A stretch of 64,000 nucleotides of DNA from Constrictibacter sp. MBR-5 (GTDB taxonomy: Bacteria > Pseudomonadota > Alphaproteobacteria > JAJUGE01). Below the pieces are notes generated by a model. It saw nothing but the letters and a program-made list of their open reading frames with translations, was not told the origin of the DNA and searched no databases. Positions 1-12,956 of this stretch are shown here, in pieces. Each line of letters starts with the position of its first letter. Position 1 is the stretch's first letter. Both the position numbers and the translations under genes were made by a program. The stretch is taken from NCBI RefSeq assembly GCF_040549485.1, contig NZ_JBEPTK010000006.1:248001-312000 (forward strand), given 5' to 3'.

Positions 1-44
1 CCGGAGCCGGGCAGCGATCCGCATCACCGCGTCGAATGCGGTAA

Positions 45-503
45 GTGCTGAGGGATCCCGGTTCCCCGAACGGAAGTGGCCGCACGTTCGATACCAAAAT
101 CGCAGTCGTCGTGCGCGATGATCTCGCCGTATGGCAGAAACTGAAGGCCGCCGCCTTCCCGACGAGCGGCGTCACCGCTCAGTCGCCGACGATCGTCGGA
201 GAAGGATACCGCGATGCTGCCGGCAATCTGTAGAACCCGATGACGATCCAGCCCATGATCGTGCTTGCGGCGGATGAGGAAACCCTCAGAAGAATTCATC
301 AGCGCGCGCTGGAGCGCGAGGTGACGACGTCGGCCTTTATCGAGGAAATGTTCTCCACTGGTCACGACGCGGCCAATCGCGCGGTGTTTTCCCAGTTCGC
401 ACCCCACACGGCCCGGCTCGTCGGCATCGCGCTCCGCGCCGAGAAGAAACTCGCCGACAGGATCACGAAGGGGCGCGAATGCATCCGTGAAGGCGCGCGC
501 TAA
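45..503 (+). pseudogene. Decayed DUF2000-family gene with in-frame stop
   Basis: The reading frame matches my recollection of the small DUF2000 family, whose biochemical role I do not know. Two lesions are visible. Family members usually begin M-F-D-T-K, and here the equivalent codon at 84-86 is ACG, so the frame reads R-T-F-D-T-K. An amber TAG at 231-233 then interrupts the frame exactly where the family has Tyr in a Y-N-P-M motif (CTG TAG AAC CCG ATG). Reading continues in the same frame through QPMIVLAADEETL, TTSAFIEEMF and RLVGIALRAEKK to a stop at 501-503. A GTG at 45 could start a 62-residue fragment and ATG 240 an 87-residue one. A single TAC-to-TAG change explains the stop. It could also be a sequencing error, but the missing ATG argues for real decay. 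The family call is moderately sure. Confidence 0.6.
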
Positions 504-551
504 CCCGAGCACGTACTCTCTCTCCGTCGCCGACACATCGTCGGCGCAACG

Positions 552-580
552 AAAAAAGGGGCCGCCCGGAGGACGGCCCT
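552..580 (-). terminator. Intrinsic terminator of the sigma/anti-sigma operon
   Basis: Read on the minus strand, GGGCCGTCC and GGGCGGCCC form a 9-bp stem (one G-U pair) around a 3-base loop, followed by C and six T residues. It lies about 120 bases downstream of the anti-sigma stop codon and is the only U-tract hairpin in that gap. On the plus strand the T-run would precede the hairpin, so the orientation is clear. The 504-697 stretch otherwise holds only the palindrome at 670-685. Confidence 0.7.
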
Positions 581-669
581 AGTAGGAAGGGAGTCGGTAT
601 TGCGGGGTGAGGGGGATGAATGTGCGACCCCCGCGGATCGCACACTCGTCAAACCGCCCTCGACTGAAA

Positions 670-685
670 GCGTTCCCTGGAACGC
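670..685. repeat. 16-bp perfect palindrome GCGTTCC-CT-GGAACGC
   Basis: Seven-base arms around a two-base spacer lie 13 bases beyond the anti-sigma stop codon. The arms contain GTTCC/GGAAC, the same pentamers as the inverted repeat upstream of the sigma gene at 1577-1603. It could be a protein-binding site or a short transcript hairpin. No function is established. Confidence 0.4.
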
Positions 686-697
686 GAAAAAATTGGG

Positions 698-940
698 TCA
701 GCGGCGCTTGTCGGGGATCCGGCGCAGGATCTCCTGCAACCGATCGGGAATCGGTTCTGCCAGGATCTCCGTGCCGAGCCGGCGCAGAGCCTCCTGCTGG
801 CGCAGCAACGCCTGGACTTCGGCCTGCCGCTTCGGATTGGCGGCGAGAAACGCATCGACCTGCGCACGCAGGGCGGGAGACGCCCGCCCGTCGATATATT
901 CCTGGATATCTTCTTCAGACACCATCTCGGGTCGAGCCAT
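698..940 (-). CDS. Short soluble anti-sigma factor
   Basis: An 80-residue protein resembling the cytoplasmic N-terminal domain of ECF anti-sigma factors, with a V-S-E-E-D-I-Q-E-Y-I-D-G-R opening helix and an A-Q-V-D-A-F-L-A-A-N-P segment near residue 30. Family members normally continue into a membrane helix and periplasmic sensor, but this one ends at residue 80 with D-K-R-R. No hydrophobic segment, and no His/Cys zinc motif, is present. It should act by sequestering the adjacent sigma factor in the cytoplasm. Its ATG overlaps the sigma stop by one base (TGATG), so the two are translationally coupled, and both share the terminator at 552-580. How a signal would release the sigma factor is not visible in the sequence. 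Confidence 0.7.
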   Translation of the reverse strand: MARPEMVSEEDIQEYIDGRASPALRAQVDAFLAANPKRQAEVQALLRQQEALRRLGTEILAEPIPDRLQEILRRIPDKRR

Positions 941-1503
941 CAGTTTCCCCTCTCCCCGGCACTCCCACGCGCGAGCAGATCGCGCAGGGCCGTCCTGGCC
1001 CGTGACAACCTGGAACGCACCGTACCTATAGGGATATCCAGGATTTGTGCAACTTCCTCATACGCCAATCCCTCCACAGGAACCAGAAGGATGATGTCGC
1101 GCTGCTCCTCCGGCAGCTTCTCGACCGCCTGGCGGACCTCGTCGAGCATCAGCCGCTGCTCCTGATCGGCCGCCGTCGACACGCTGGCGTGGGCTTCCGA
1201 CAGTTCGGTGAGTGCGGGGCCACGGCGGCCACGATGATAGTCGTTGATGACCACGTTACGCAGGATAACGAACAGCCACGCCCGAAGGTTCGTCCCCGGC
1301 TCGTAGCTGTCCAGTCGCGCAACGGCGCGCGTCAGGCAGTCCTGCACGAGATCGTCCGCGTAGGCCGGGTCGCGCACGAGAACGCGCGCGTACCGCCGCA
1401 GCCGCGGTATCTCCTCCGTCAGGCGGCGGCGGACGTCGTCGGGGGCCGTCTCCCCGCCCACGTCCAGCGAAACCGACACATCGCTCGTACTGCCAGACAC
1501 CAT
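940..1503 (-). CDS. ECF RNA polymerase sigma factor
   Basis: A 187-residue extracytoplasmic-function sigma factor. Region 2 appears as PRLRRYARVLVRDP, then DDLVQDCLTRA and a helix containing LRAWLFVILRNVVIND. Region 4 appears as LPEEQRDIILL, EGLAYEEVAQIL and the recognition helix IPIGTVRSRLSRARTAL. No extra C-terminal domain is present. The frame is open upstream, but the conserved part and normal family length support the ATG at 1503, with AAGGAG about 16 bases before it. The next gene is its likely anti-sigma factor. A GGAAC-N17-GTT element about 75 bases upstream suggests that it drives its own transcription. I cannot assign an ECF subgroup with confidence. Confidence 0.85.
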   Translation of the reverse strand: MVSGSTSDVSVSLDVGGETAPDDVRRRLTEEIPRLRRYARVLVRDPAYADDLVQDCLTRAVARLDSYEPGTNLRAWLFVILRNVVINDYHRGRRGPALTELSEAHASVSTAADQEQRLMLDEVRQAVEKLPEEQRDIILLVPVEGLAYEEVAQILDIPIGTVRSRLSRARTALRDLLARGSAGERGN

Positions 1504-1576
1504 GCGGGCGGAGCGCCAGCTCCTTCCTGATACGGACCACCGCGACGACCCTGACCGGTCGTGCGGCTTCCGTTCT

Positions 1577-1603
1577 GGAACCCGCGCCGGACACCGCGGT
1601 TCC
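1577..1603 (-). promoter_or_regulatory. ECF-type promoter element, probably autoregulatory
   Basis: On the minus strand GGAAC (1603-1599) is followed 17 bases later by GTTCC (1581-1577). A -35 GGAAC with a GTT-containing -10 at 16-17 bases is the known pattern for several ECF sigmas, including the EcfG type. Transcription would start near 1570, giving a leader of about 65 bases. The site is an inverted repeat (GGAACC and GGTTCC arms), so it reads the same on the other strand, where no gene follows. This is a prediction from pattern only. Confidence 0.45.
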
Positions 1604-1676
1604 GGCCACTTCGCCCGTATCGGCACAATTTCTCGGCAGAGTGTATCAGCGCGGCGCAGTATCCGCCGACGTGGGG

Positions 1677-2672
1677 TCATCCGCTCAGGACGGCCTTGCC
1701 GACGACCTTGCGATCCACGAGGAGCTGGAGTGCCTCGGCCGCCTTCTCCAACGGCAGGACGTGGGACACGTGAGGCTTCACCCGGCCCTTCGAGGCCCAA
1801 TCGCACAGCACGCGCAGATTCTCCGCCGCAGTCTCCGGTTCGGCCTCGACGAAGCCGCCGAGCCGCACGCCGACGGCAGAGGCGCCCTTGATCAGCAGGT
1901 GATTGGTGCGCGCCATGGCGGGGCCGCCGCCGAGGAAGCCCAGGATCAGGATGCGCGCGCCCCAGTTCAGGCAGCGCATCGATTCCTCGAACACCCAGTC
2001 GCCGACCGGATCGTAGACCACGTCGGCACCGCGGCCGCCGGTCAGCTCCTTCACCTTGTCGCGGAAGCTGCCGCGACCATCGACGACGGGGTCGTAGCCG
2101 ATGACGTAGTCGGCGCCGTTCTCCAGCACCAGCGCGCGCTTCTCCTCGGTGGAGGCGGCGCCGATGACCGTGGCGCCGAGCGCCTTGCCGACCTGGACCG
2201 CGGCGAGGCCGATGCCGCCGGCCGCCCCGTGCACCAGCAGTGTCTCGCCGGGCTGCAGTCGGCCGCGCTGCACCAGGGCGTGATAGGCCGTCGAGTAGGC
2301 GGAGCGGAAGCCGGCGGCCGCTTCGACGCCCAGGCCCTGCGGAATCAGCATCGTCTGGTCGGCCGGCGACACGCCGAATTCGGCGAAGGCGCCGCTCGGG
2401 CTGTGCCGGCTCATGACCATGTCGCCGACCGAGAAGCCGGTGACCCCCTCGCCCAGCGCCACCACCTCGCCGGCCGCCTCGCCGCCCGGGATGAAGGGCA
2501 CCGGTGGCTTGGTCTGGTACTGGCCGGCCACCATCAGGACGTCGACATACTGGACGGCCCGCGCCAGCAGGCGGACCTTCACCTGGCCCGGGCCGGGTTC
2601 CGGCTCGGGCCAGTCGGTGTGCACGACCAGCGTATCGGGCGTTCCGAGGGTTTCGCAGACGACGGCACGCAT
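1677..2672 (-). CDS. NADPH:quinone oxidoreductase, zinc-free MDR family
   Basis: A 331-residue zinc-independent medium-chain dehydrogenase/reductase of the QOR type, expected to reduce quinones or similar electrophiles with NADPH in the cytoplasm. The N-terminal GroES-like domain carries FIPGGEAAGEVVALG. The Rossmann domain carries LLVHGAAGGIGLAAVQVGKA, and the C-terminus has KVVGKAVL. The structural-zinc Cys cluster of alcohol dehydrogenases is absent. The ATG at 2672 shares one base with the gltD stop (TGATG), so translation should follow gltD in the same transcript. A longer in-frame start inside gltD would add residues unrelated to the family. This is the last gene of the gltB-gltD unit, and its link to glutamate synthesis is unclear. 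Confidence 0.85.
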   Translation of the reverse strand: MRAVVCETLGTPDTLVVHTDWPEPEPGPGQVKVRLLARAVQYVDVLMVAGQYQTKPPVPFIPGGEAAGEVVALGEGVTGFSVGDMVMSRHSPSGAFAEFGVSPADQTMLIPQGLGVEAAAGFRSAYSTAYHALVQRGRLQPGETLLVHGAAGGIGLAAVQVGKALGATVIGAASTEEKRALVLENGADYVIGYDPVVDGRGSFRDKVKELTGGRGADVVYDPVGDWVFEESMRCLNWGARILILGFLGGGPAMARTNHLLIKGASAVGVRLGGFVEAEPETAAENLRVLCDWASKGRVKPHVSHVLPLEKAAEALQLLVDRKVVGKAVLSG

Positions 2673-4117
2673 CAGCGGGGAAGCTCCGTAGTGCCCATCA
2701 GGAACGCATCGACGGCGCGCGCCGCCTGACGGCCTTCGCGAATCGCCCACACGACCAGCGACTGACCGCGCCGCATGTCGCCGGCGGCGAACACCTTGTC
2801 GACCGATGTCCGGTAGCGCTCGGTGTCGGCCTCGACATTGCCGCGCGCGTCGCGCTTCACGCCGAGCTGCTCGAGCAGGCCCTGGTGCGTCGGATGGACG
2901 AAGCCCATCGCCAGCAGGACGAGGTCGGCCTTCAGCTCCATCTCGCTGCCCGGCACGTCGGCCATGGCGAGACGGCCGTCCGGGCCGGTCTTCCATTCGA
3001 CGCGCGTCGCCTTGAGGGCCCGCACATTGCCCTTGCCGTCGTCGAGGAACGCCTTGCTGCCGATCGCCCAGTCGCGCTCGGCGCCCTCCTCGTGCGAGGA
3101 GGACGTCCGCAGCTTCTGCGGCCAATAGGGCCAGACGAGGTCCTTGTTCTCGCGCTCCGGCGGCTTCGGCAGGATCTCGATCTGCGTGACCGAAGCGGCA
3201 CCATGACGATTCGACGTGCCGATGCAGTCGGAGCCCGTGTCGCCGCCGCCGATGACGACGACATGCTTGCCCTTGGCCGAGATCGCCTGGTCGGCCGGGA
3301 CGTCAAGGCCGGCGACGCGGCGGTTCTGCTGGCGCAGGAAGTCCATGGCGAAATGCACGCCGTTGAGTTCCCGCCCCGGCAGCGGCAGGTCGCGCGGCAC
3401 CTCGGACCCGCCCGTGAGGACCACGGCGTCGAAGCCGTCGAGCAGTTCCTGCGCCGGCATGTCGACGCCCACATGGACGCCCGGGCGGAACGTCACGCCC
3501 TCGGCCGCCATCTGTTCCATCCGGCGGTCGATCTGCCACTTCTCGAACTTGAAGTCAGGAATGCCGTAGCGCATCAGCCCGCCGATGCGGTCCTGCCGGT
3601 CGAACAGCGTGACGTCATGGCCGGCGCGTGCCAACTGCTGGGAGCAGGCCATGCCGGACGGGCCCGAACCGACCACCGCGACGCGCTTGCCCGTCTTCCG
3701 GTCCGGCAGCTGCGGCACCACCCAGCCTTCGGCGAAGCCGCGGTCGATGATGGCGCATTCGATCGTCTTGATGGCGACCGGGGTGTCGTTGATGTTGAGG
3801 ACGCAGGCTTCCTCGCACGGCGCCGGACAGATCCGGCCGGTGAACTCCGGGAAGTTGTTGGTCGAGTGCAGGTTGATCAGCGCCTCGCGCCAGTCGTCGT
3901 GATAGACGAGGTCGTTCCAGTCCGGGATCTGGTTGTTGACGGGGCAGCCCGTGTGACAGAAGGGCACGCCGCAATCCATGCAGCGCGCCGCCTGAACCCG
4001 CAGGTCGGCATCGGCCAGCGGCGTGAGGAACTCCTTCCAGGTGCGCAGACGCTCCTGGGGTTTGACGTAGCCGCGCTCCCGGCGCGGAAACTCCATGAAA
4101 CCGGTGGGCTTGCCCAT
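2672..4117 (-). CDS. gltD: Glutamate synthase (NADPH) small subunit
   Basis: A 481-residue beta subunit of NADPH-dependent GOGAT. It takes electrons from NADPH onto FAD and passes them through iron-sulfur clusters to GltB. The N-terminal ferredoxin-like domain has the Cys sets [16 protein letters not shown] and CPAPCEEAC. An FAD-binding GSGPSGMA motif follows near residue 150, and an NADPH-binding GGGDTGSDC near residue 290. The C-terminal [17 protein letters not shown] is typical. Length is normal for the family. The ATG at 4117 is preceded by GGAG at 8 bases and lies 11 bases after the gltB stop. The 3' end is fused by a 1-base overlap to the oxidoreductase gene. Confidence 0.96.
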   Translation of the reverse strand: MGKPTGFMEFPRRERGYVKPQERLRTWKEFLTPLADADLRVQAARCMDCGVPFCHTGCPVNNQIPDWNDLVYHDDWREALINLHSTNNFPEFTGRICPAPCEEACVLNINDTPVAIKTIECAIIDRGFAEGWVVPQLPDRKTGKRVAVVGSGPSGMACSQQLARAGHDVTLFDRQDRIGGLMRYGIPDFKFEKWQIDRRMEQMAAEGVTFRPGVHVGVDMPAQELLDGFDAVVLTGGSEVPRDLPLPGRELNGVHFAMDFLRQQNRRVAGLDVPADQAISAKGKHVVVIGGGDTGSDCIGTSNRHGAASVTQIEILPKPPERENKDLVWPYWPQKLRTSSSHEEGAERDWAIGSKAFLDDGKGNVRALKATRVEWKTGPDGRLAMADVPGSEMELKADLVLLAMGFVHPTHQGLLEQLGVKRDARGNVEADTERYRTSVDKVFAAGDMRRGQSLVVWAIREGRQAARAVDAFLMGTTELPR

Positions 4118-4128
4118 ATGGCTGGCTC

Positions 4129-8745
<4,617 letters not shown>

Positions 8746-9138
8746 AGGCGGTCCTCACGAAGCGAGAGCGCGCGCCGGCGGCGGCTTTTGACGCGCCGAC
8801 GCCGGGCGCGGCCCTCCTCTTGGGCTGCGCTCGGGTTGAAGGGACGAACCCCGGGGAGTTCGACAGCATGACGGACGTTACGCCGGCACTTTCCGCACCT
8901 CGCGTCACGCCCGACGGATATCCCCGGTTCCGTCCCGGACAACGACGCCCATCGAGGTGGGCGCTGCTGCGACCGACTAACCTAACGGCAGAGGTCCGCC
9001 CTGCCAACATGCGAATGATCGGACATGTCCTTCGGGCACCCGCGGCGGACCGGCGGACCGGCCGTCTTCCGCGCGGGACGCGCCTCACGCATAGTTTCCC
9101 GATACGTCCCTTCCCTATCCAGCGAGGCTGACCAGCGG
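8746..9138. other. Divergent intergenic region, gltB / hydantoinase
   Basis: A 393-base gap between the divergent gltB and hydantoinase A starts, so it should hold the promoters of both operons. I see no confident -35/-10 pair, sigma-54 element, riboswitch or terminator. An 87-codon plus-strand frame from ATG 8869 has a plausible GGGGAG before it but lacks the GC-rich third positions of the neighbouring genes, and I do not call it. Confidence 0.5.
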
Positions 9139-11217
9139 ATGAGCGAAAAGCGCATCGCCATCGACATCGGCGGTACCTTCACCGACGTCGTGCTGGAGCA
9201 TGGCGGATCCCGCACCACGGCAAAGGTGCTGACCACGCACGGCGCACCGGAACGCGGCGTCATGGAGGGGGTGGCGGGCGTGCTGGCCGAGGCCGGCGTG
9301 GCCGCCGCGGATGTCGGCCTGGTTATCCACGGCACGACCCTGGCGACCAATGCGCTGATCGAACGCAAGGGCGCACGGACCGCGCTGGTCACGACCGAAG
9401 GTTTCCGCGACGCGGTCGAGATGGCCTACGAGCACCGTTTCGACCAGTACGACCTCTACATGGAGCGGCCGGAGCCGCTGGCGCCGCGCGACCTGCGATT
9501 CGCCGTGCCGGAGCGGATCGCCGCCGACGGCGAGGTGCTGCTGCCGCTCGACGAGGCCGCGGTCGCGGCGCTGGTTCCGGCGCTGCGCGCGGCGAACGTC
9601 GCCGCCGTCGCCGTCGGCTTCCTGCACAGCTACGTCAATCCGGCGCACGAGGACCGTGCCGCGGCGATCCTGGCCGAGGCGCTGCCCGACGTCGCGATCA
9701 CCCGCTCGGCCGACGTCTGCCCGGAGATGCGCGAGTATGAGCGCTTCTCGACGGCGCTCGCCAACGCCTACGTCCAGCCGCTGATGTCGGGCTATCTCGG
9801 CCGGCTGGAGACGCGGCTGCGCGCAGGCGGCGTCGCCTGTCCGCTGCTGCTGGTCATGTCGAGCGGCGGCGTCACGACGATCGAGACGGCGCGCGCCTTC
9901 CCCATCCGCCTCGTCGAATCGGGGCCGGCCGGCGGTGCCATCCTGGCGCGCAACGTCGCCGCCGAGTGCGGGCTCAACCAGGTGCTGTCGTTCGACATGG
10001 GCGGCACCACCGCGAAGATCTGCCTGATCGACGACTTCAAGCCGCAGCTGTCGCGCAGCTTCGAGGTGGCGCGCATGCAACGCTTCCTGAAGGGCAGCGG
10101 CCTGCCGCTGCGCATCCCGGTCATCGAGATGGTGGAGATCGGCGCCGGCGGCGGGTCGCTGGCCGCCGTGGATACGCTCGGCCGCATCACGGTCGGCCCC
10201 GAGAGCGCCGGTTCCGAGCCGGGACCGGCCTGCTACGGCCGCGGCGGCACGCGGCCGACGGTCACCGACGCCGACTTGGTGATGGGGCGCATCGACCCGG
10301 TGAAGTTCGCCGGCGGCCGGGTGCCGCTGGACGCCGCACAGGCCGCCGCAGCGGTCGACGCGATGGTGGGCAGGCCGCTCGACCTGCCGACCGAACTCGC
10401 GGCCGGCGGCATCGCCGAGATCGTCGACGAGAACATGGGCAACGCCGCGCGGGTGCATGCCGTCGAATCCGGCAAGGACCTGCCGGAGCGCGGGCTGATT
10501 GCCTTCGGCGGCGCCGCTCCCCTGCACGCCGCCCGCCTCGCCGAGAAGCTCGGCATCGGCACGGCCGTCGTCCCGATGGCGGCCAGCGTCGGCTCCGCGG
10601 TGGGCTTCCTGCGCGCGCCGATCGCCTACGAGGTGGTGCGCAGCCGCTACGTCGACATGCGTCGCTACGACTCGGACATGCTGACAGACCTGTTCGCCGG
10701 GATGCGCGCCGAGGCCGAATCCGTGGTGCGGATGGGCGCGCCGCACGCGCCGCTGGTCGAGACGCGCACCGCCTACATGCGCTATCGCGGCCAGGGGCAC
10801 GAGATCGCCGTGCCGCTGCCCGAGGCCCGCATCGGCGGCGACGGCGGGGAGGCCCTGCGCGCCGCGTTCGAAGACGCCTATCGACAGCTCTACGGGCGCA
10901 TTATCCCGAACCTGACGGTCGAGGCCATGTCCTGGAGCCTGGCACTGGCGACCGAAGTGCCGCTGCCGGAGCGCGCCGACGCGACGGCCGGCGGCGCCGC
11001 GGCGATGACGGGCGAGATGCGCCTGCTGTACGACATCGACGCCGGAACCTGGCGCGAGGTGCCGGTCTACTGGCGGCCCGACCTTTCGCCGGGCGAAACG
11101 GTCGCCGGACCCGCCGTGATCGCCGAGCCCGACACCGCCACCGTGGTCACGGCCAATTTCGACGCGACCGTCAACGCGGTCGGCCATCTGGTGCTGAACC
11201 GCAGGAGCGCGCCATGA
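9139..11217 (+). CDS. Hydantoinase/oxoprolinase A-type subunit (copy 1)
   Basis: A 692-residue ATP-dependent hydantoinase/5-oxoprolinase alpha subunit (HyuA family). These proteins use ATP to help open five-membered cyclic amides such as N-methylhydantoin or 5-oxoproline. The N-terminal IDIGGTFTDVVLEHG and the later SFDMGGTTAKICL are the ASKHA-fold phosphate motifs. GAGGGSLAAVD, GSEPGPACYGRGG and LIAFGGAAPLHAARLAE are also family hallmarks. The ATG at 9139 is chosen because the family begins just before I-D-I-G-G; the upstream frame is arginine-rich and not conserved. It overlaps the next gene by 4 bases. The exact substrate cannot be read from the sequence. A second pair lies at 47.5-51.3 kb. 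Confidence 0.88.
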   Translation: MSEKRIAIDIGGTFTDVVLEHGGSRTTAKVLTTHGAPERGVMEGVAGVLAEAGVAAADVGLVIHGTTLATNALIERKGARTALVTTEGFRDAVEMAYEHRFDQYDLYMERPEPLAPRDLRFAVPERIAADGEVLLPLDEAAVAALVPALRAANVAAVAVGFLHSYVNPAHEDRAAAILAEALPDVAITRSADVCPEMREYERFSTALANAYVQPLMSGYLGRLETRLRAGGVACPLLLVMSSGGVTTIETARAFPIRLVESGPAGGAILARNVAAECGLNQVLSFDMGGTTAKICLIDDFKPQLSRSFEVARMQRFLKGSGLPLRIPVIEMVEIGAGGGSLAAVDTLGRITVGPESAGSEPGPACYGRGGTRPTVTDADLVMGRIDPVKFAGGRVPLDAAQAAAAVDAMVGRPLDLPTELAAGGIAEIVDENMGNAARVHAVESGKDLPERGLIAFGGAAPLHAARLAEKLGIGTAVVPMAASVGSAVGFLRAPIAYEVVRSRYVDMRRYDSDMLTDLFAGMRAEAESVVRMGAPHAPLVETRTAYMRYRGQGHEIAVPLPEARIGGDGGEALRAAFEDAYRQLYGRIIPNLTVEAMSWSLALATEVPLPERADATAGGAAAMTGEMRLLYDIDAGTWREVPVYWRPDLSPGETVAGPAVIAEPDTATVVTANFDATVNAVGHLVLNRRSAP

Positions 11218-12938
11218 CCGCGAACCCCCTCGCCCGCATCCGCATGCAGGTCATGTGGAACCGCCTGCTCGCCGTCGTCGAGGAGCAGGGCCAGACCCTG
11301 GTCCGCACAGCGTTCAGCACGTCGGCCCGCGAAGCGGGCGACATCTCGGCGGGCGTCTTCGACGTCGAGGGCCGGATGCTGGCCCAGGCGGTGACGGGCA
11401 CGCCCGGCCACATCAACTCGATGGCGCTGGCGGTGAAGCACTTCATCGACCGCTTCCCGGTCGCGACCATGCGCGAAGGCGACGTCTACATCACCAACGA
11501 TCCGTGGAAGGGCACCGGCCACCTGCACGACCTGACGGTCGTCACGCCGACCTTCCGCAACGGCGAACTCGTGGCGCTGTTCGCCTGCACCAGCCACCTC
11601 GTCGACATCGGCGGCATCGGCCTCGCCCCCGACGGGCGGCAGGTCTACCAGGAAGGCCTGTTCATCCCCCTGATGCCGCTGGTCGAGCAGGGCCGGATGA
11701 ACGCGTGGTTCATGGAGATGGTGCGCGCCAACGTGCGCGAGCCGATCCAGGTCGAGGGCGACATCTACGCCCTGATCGCCTGCAACGAGATCGGCTGCCG
11801 CCGCCTCGTCGGCATGATGGACGAGTACGGCCTGGAGACGCTCGACGATCTCGGCGCCTTCATCATCGACTCCAGCCGGCGCGGCATGCAGGCCGAGATC
11901 GACAAGCTGCCCAAGGGCACGTGGCGCGCATCGATGCGCATCGACGGCTACGAGGCGCCGATCGACCTCGTCGCCGCCCTCACCATCGCCGAGGGCGAGA
12001 TCGTCATCGACTTCGAGGGCACGTCGGGCGTGTCGACCTTCGGCATCAACTGCCCGCTCTGCTACACCGAAGCCTACACGACCTTCGGCGTGCGCTGCAT
12101 CGTCGGGCCGGGCCTGCCGAACAACGCCGGCTCGCTCGAACCGATCAAGGTCAGGGCGCCCATCGGCAGCATCGTGAACCCGCCGCATCCCTGCGCCGTG
12201 GTCGCGCGCTCGACCATCGGCCACATGCTGCCGGACGTCGTGTTCGGCTGCCTCGACCAGGCCATCCCGGGCCGGGTGCCGGCGGAGGGCACGTCGAACC
12301 TGTGGAACGTGAAGCTGGGCGCCGGTCACGGCCTCGCCGACGAGGTCTGGAACCCGCAGGCGACCGCCTTCCAGGTGACCAGCTTCCACTCCGGCGGCAC
12401 AGGCGCGCGCCCGCGGCAGGACGGGCTCTCCGCCACGCCCTATCCCAGCGGCGTGCGCAACGTGCCCGTCGAGGCGACGGAGGCGATCACGCCCCTCGTC
12501 GTCTGGGCAAAGGAACTGCGGCAGGATTCCGGCGGACCCGGCCGGCAGCGCGGCGGCCTGGGCCAGACGATGGTGATCGGCAGCCGCGAGGCCGCACCCT
12601 TCGCGATCTTCGCCTCGTTCGAACGGGTGAACCATCCGGCACGCGGTCGCGCCGGCGGCAAGCCCGGCACCAGCGGCCGGCTGAGCCTGGGGTCCGGCAC
12701 GGTGCTGAAGCCGAAGGGACGGCAGACGGTGCCGACGGGCGAGCGGCTGATCGTCGAGATGCCCGGCGGCGGCGGCATCGGCGACGCCTTCGCGCGCGAG
12801 CCCGAGCGCGTCGCGGCAGACGTCCGCAAGGGCTACGTCACGGCGGAAGCCGCGGTCCGCGACTATGGCGTCGCGGTCGGCGCGGACATGCTGCCCGACG
12901 AGGCGGAGACGCGGCGCCTGCGCGCCGCGCGCTCCTGA
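11214..12938 (+). CDS. Hydantoinase/oxoprolinase B-type subunit (copy 1)
   Basis: A 574-residue HyuB-family beta subunit, partner of the upstream A subunit in an ATP-dependent cyclic-amide hydrolase. Family motifs include REAGDISAGVFD, TGTPGHINSMA, ITNDPWKGTGHLHDLTVV and IDFEGTSGVST. It ends with PGGGGIGDAF and GYVTAEAAVRDYGV. The ATGA overlap with the A gene indicates coupled translation and a stoichiometric complex. The gene converges on asd with an 18-base gap and no clear terminator between them. Substrate is unknown; 5-oxoproline, N-methylhydantoin and acetophenone-carboxylase-like roles all exist in this family. Confidence 0.88.
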   Translation: MTANPLARIRMQVMWNRLLAVVEEQGQTLVRTAFSTSAREAGDISAGVFDVEGRMLAQAVTGTPGHINSMALAVKHFIDRFPVATMREGDVYITNDPWKGTGHLHDLTVVTPTFRNGELVALFACTSHLVDIGGIGLAPDGRQVYQEGLFIPLMPLVEQGRMNAWFMEMVRANVREPIQVEGDIYALIACNEIGCRRLVGMMDEYGLETLDDLGAFIIDSSRRGMQAEIDKLPKGTWRASMRIDGYEAPIDLVAALTIAEGEIVIDFEGTSGVSTFGINCPLCYTEAYTTFGVRCIVGPGLPNNAGSLEPIKVRAPIGSIVNPPHPCAVVARSTIGHMLPDVVFGCLDQAIPGRVPAEGTSNLWNVKLGAGHGLADEVWNPQATAFQVTSFHSGGTGARPRQDGLSATPYPSGVRNVPVEATEAITPLVVWAKELRQDSGGPGRQRGGLGQTMVIGSREAAPFAIFASFERVNHPARGRAGGKPGTSGRLSLGSGTVLKPKGRQTVPTGERLIVEMPGGGGIGDAFAREPERVAADVRKGYVTAEAAVRDYGVAVGADMLPDEAETRRLRAARS

Positions 12939-12956
12939 ACCTCGGTCAGATCGGAG

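Noticed and set aside
8869-9131. 87-codon plus-strand frame (MTDVTPALSAP...) with a GGGGAG in front
   Set aside because: It is rich in Arg and Pro, lacks the GC-rich third positions of real genes here, and resembles no family. It lies in the divergent promoter region.
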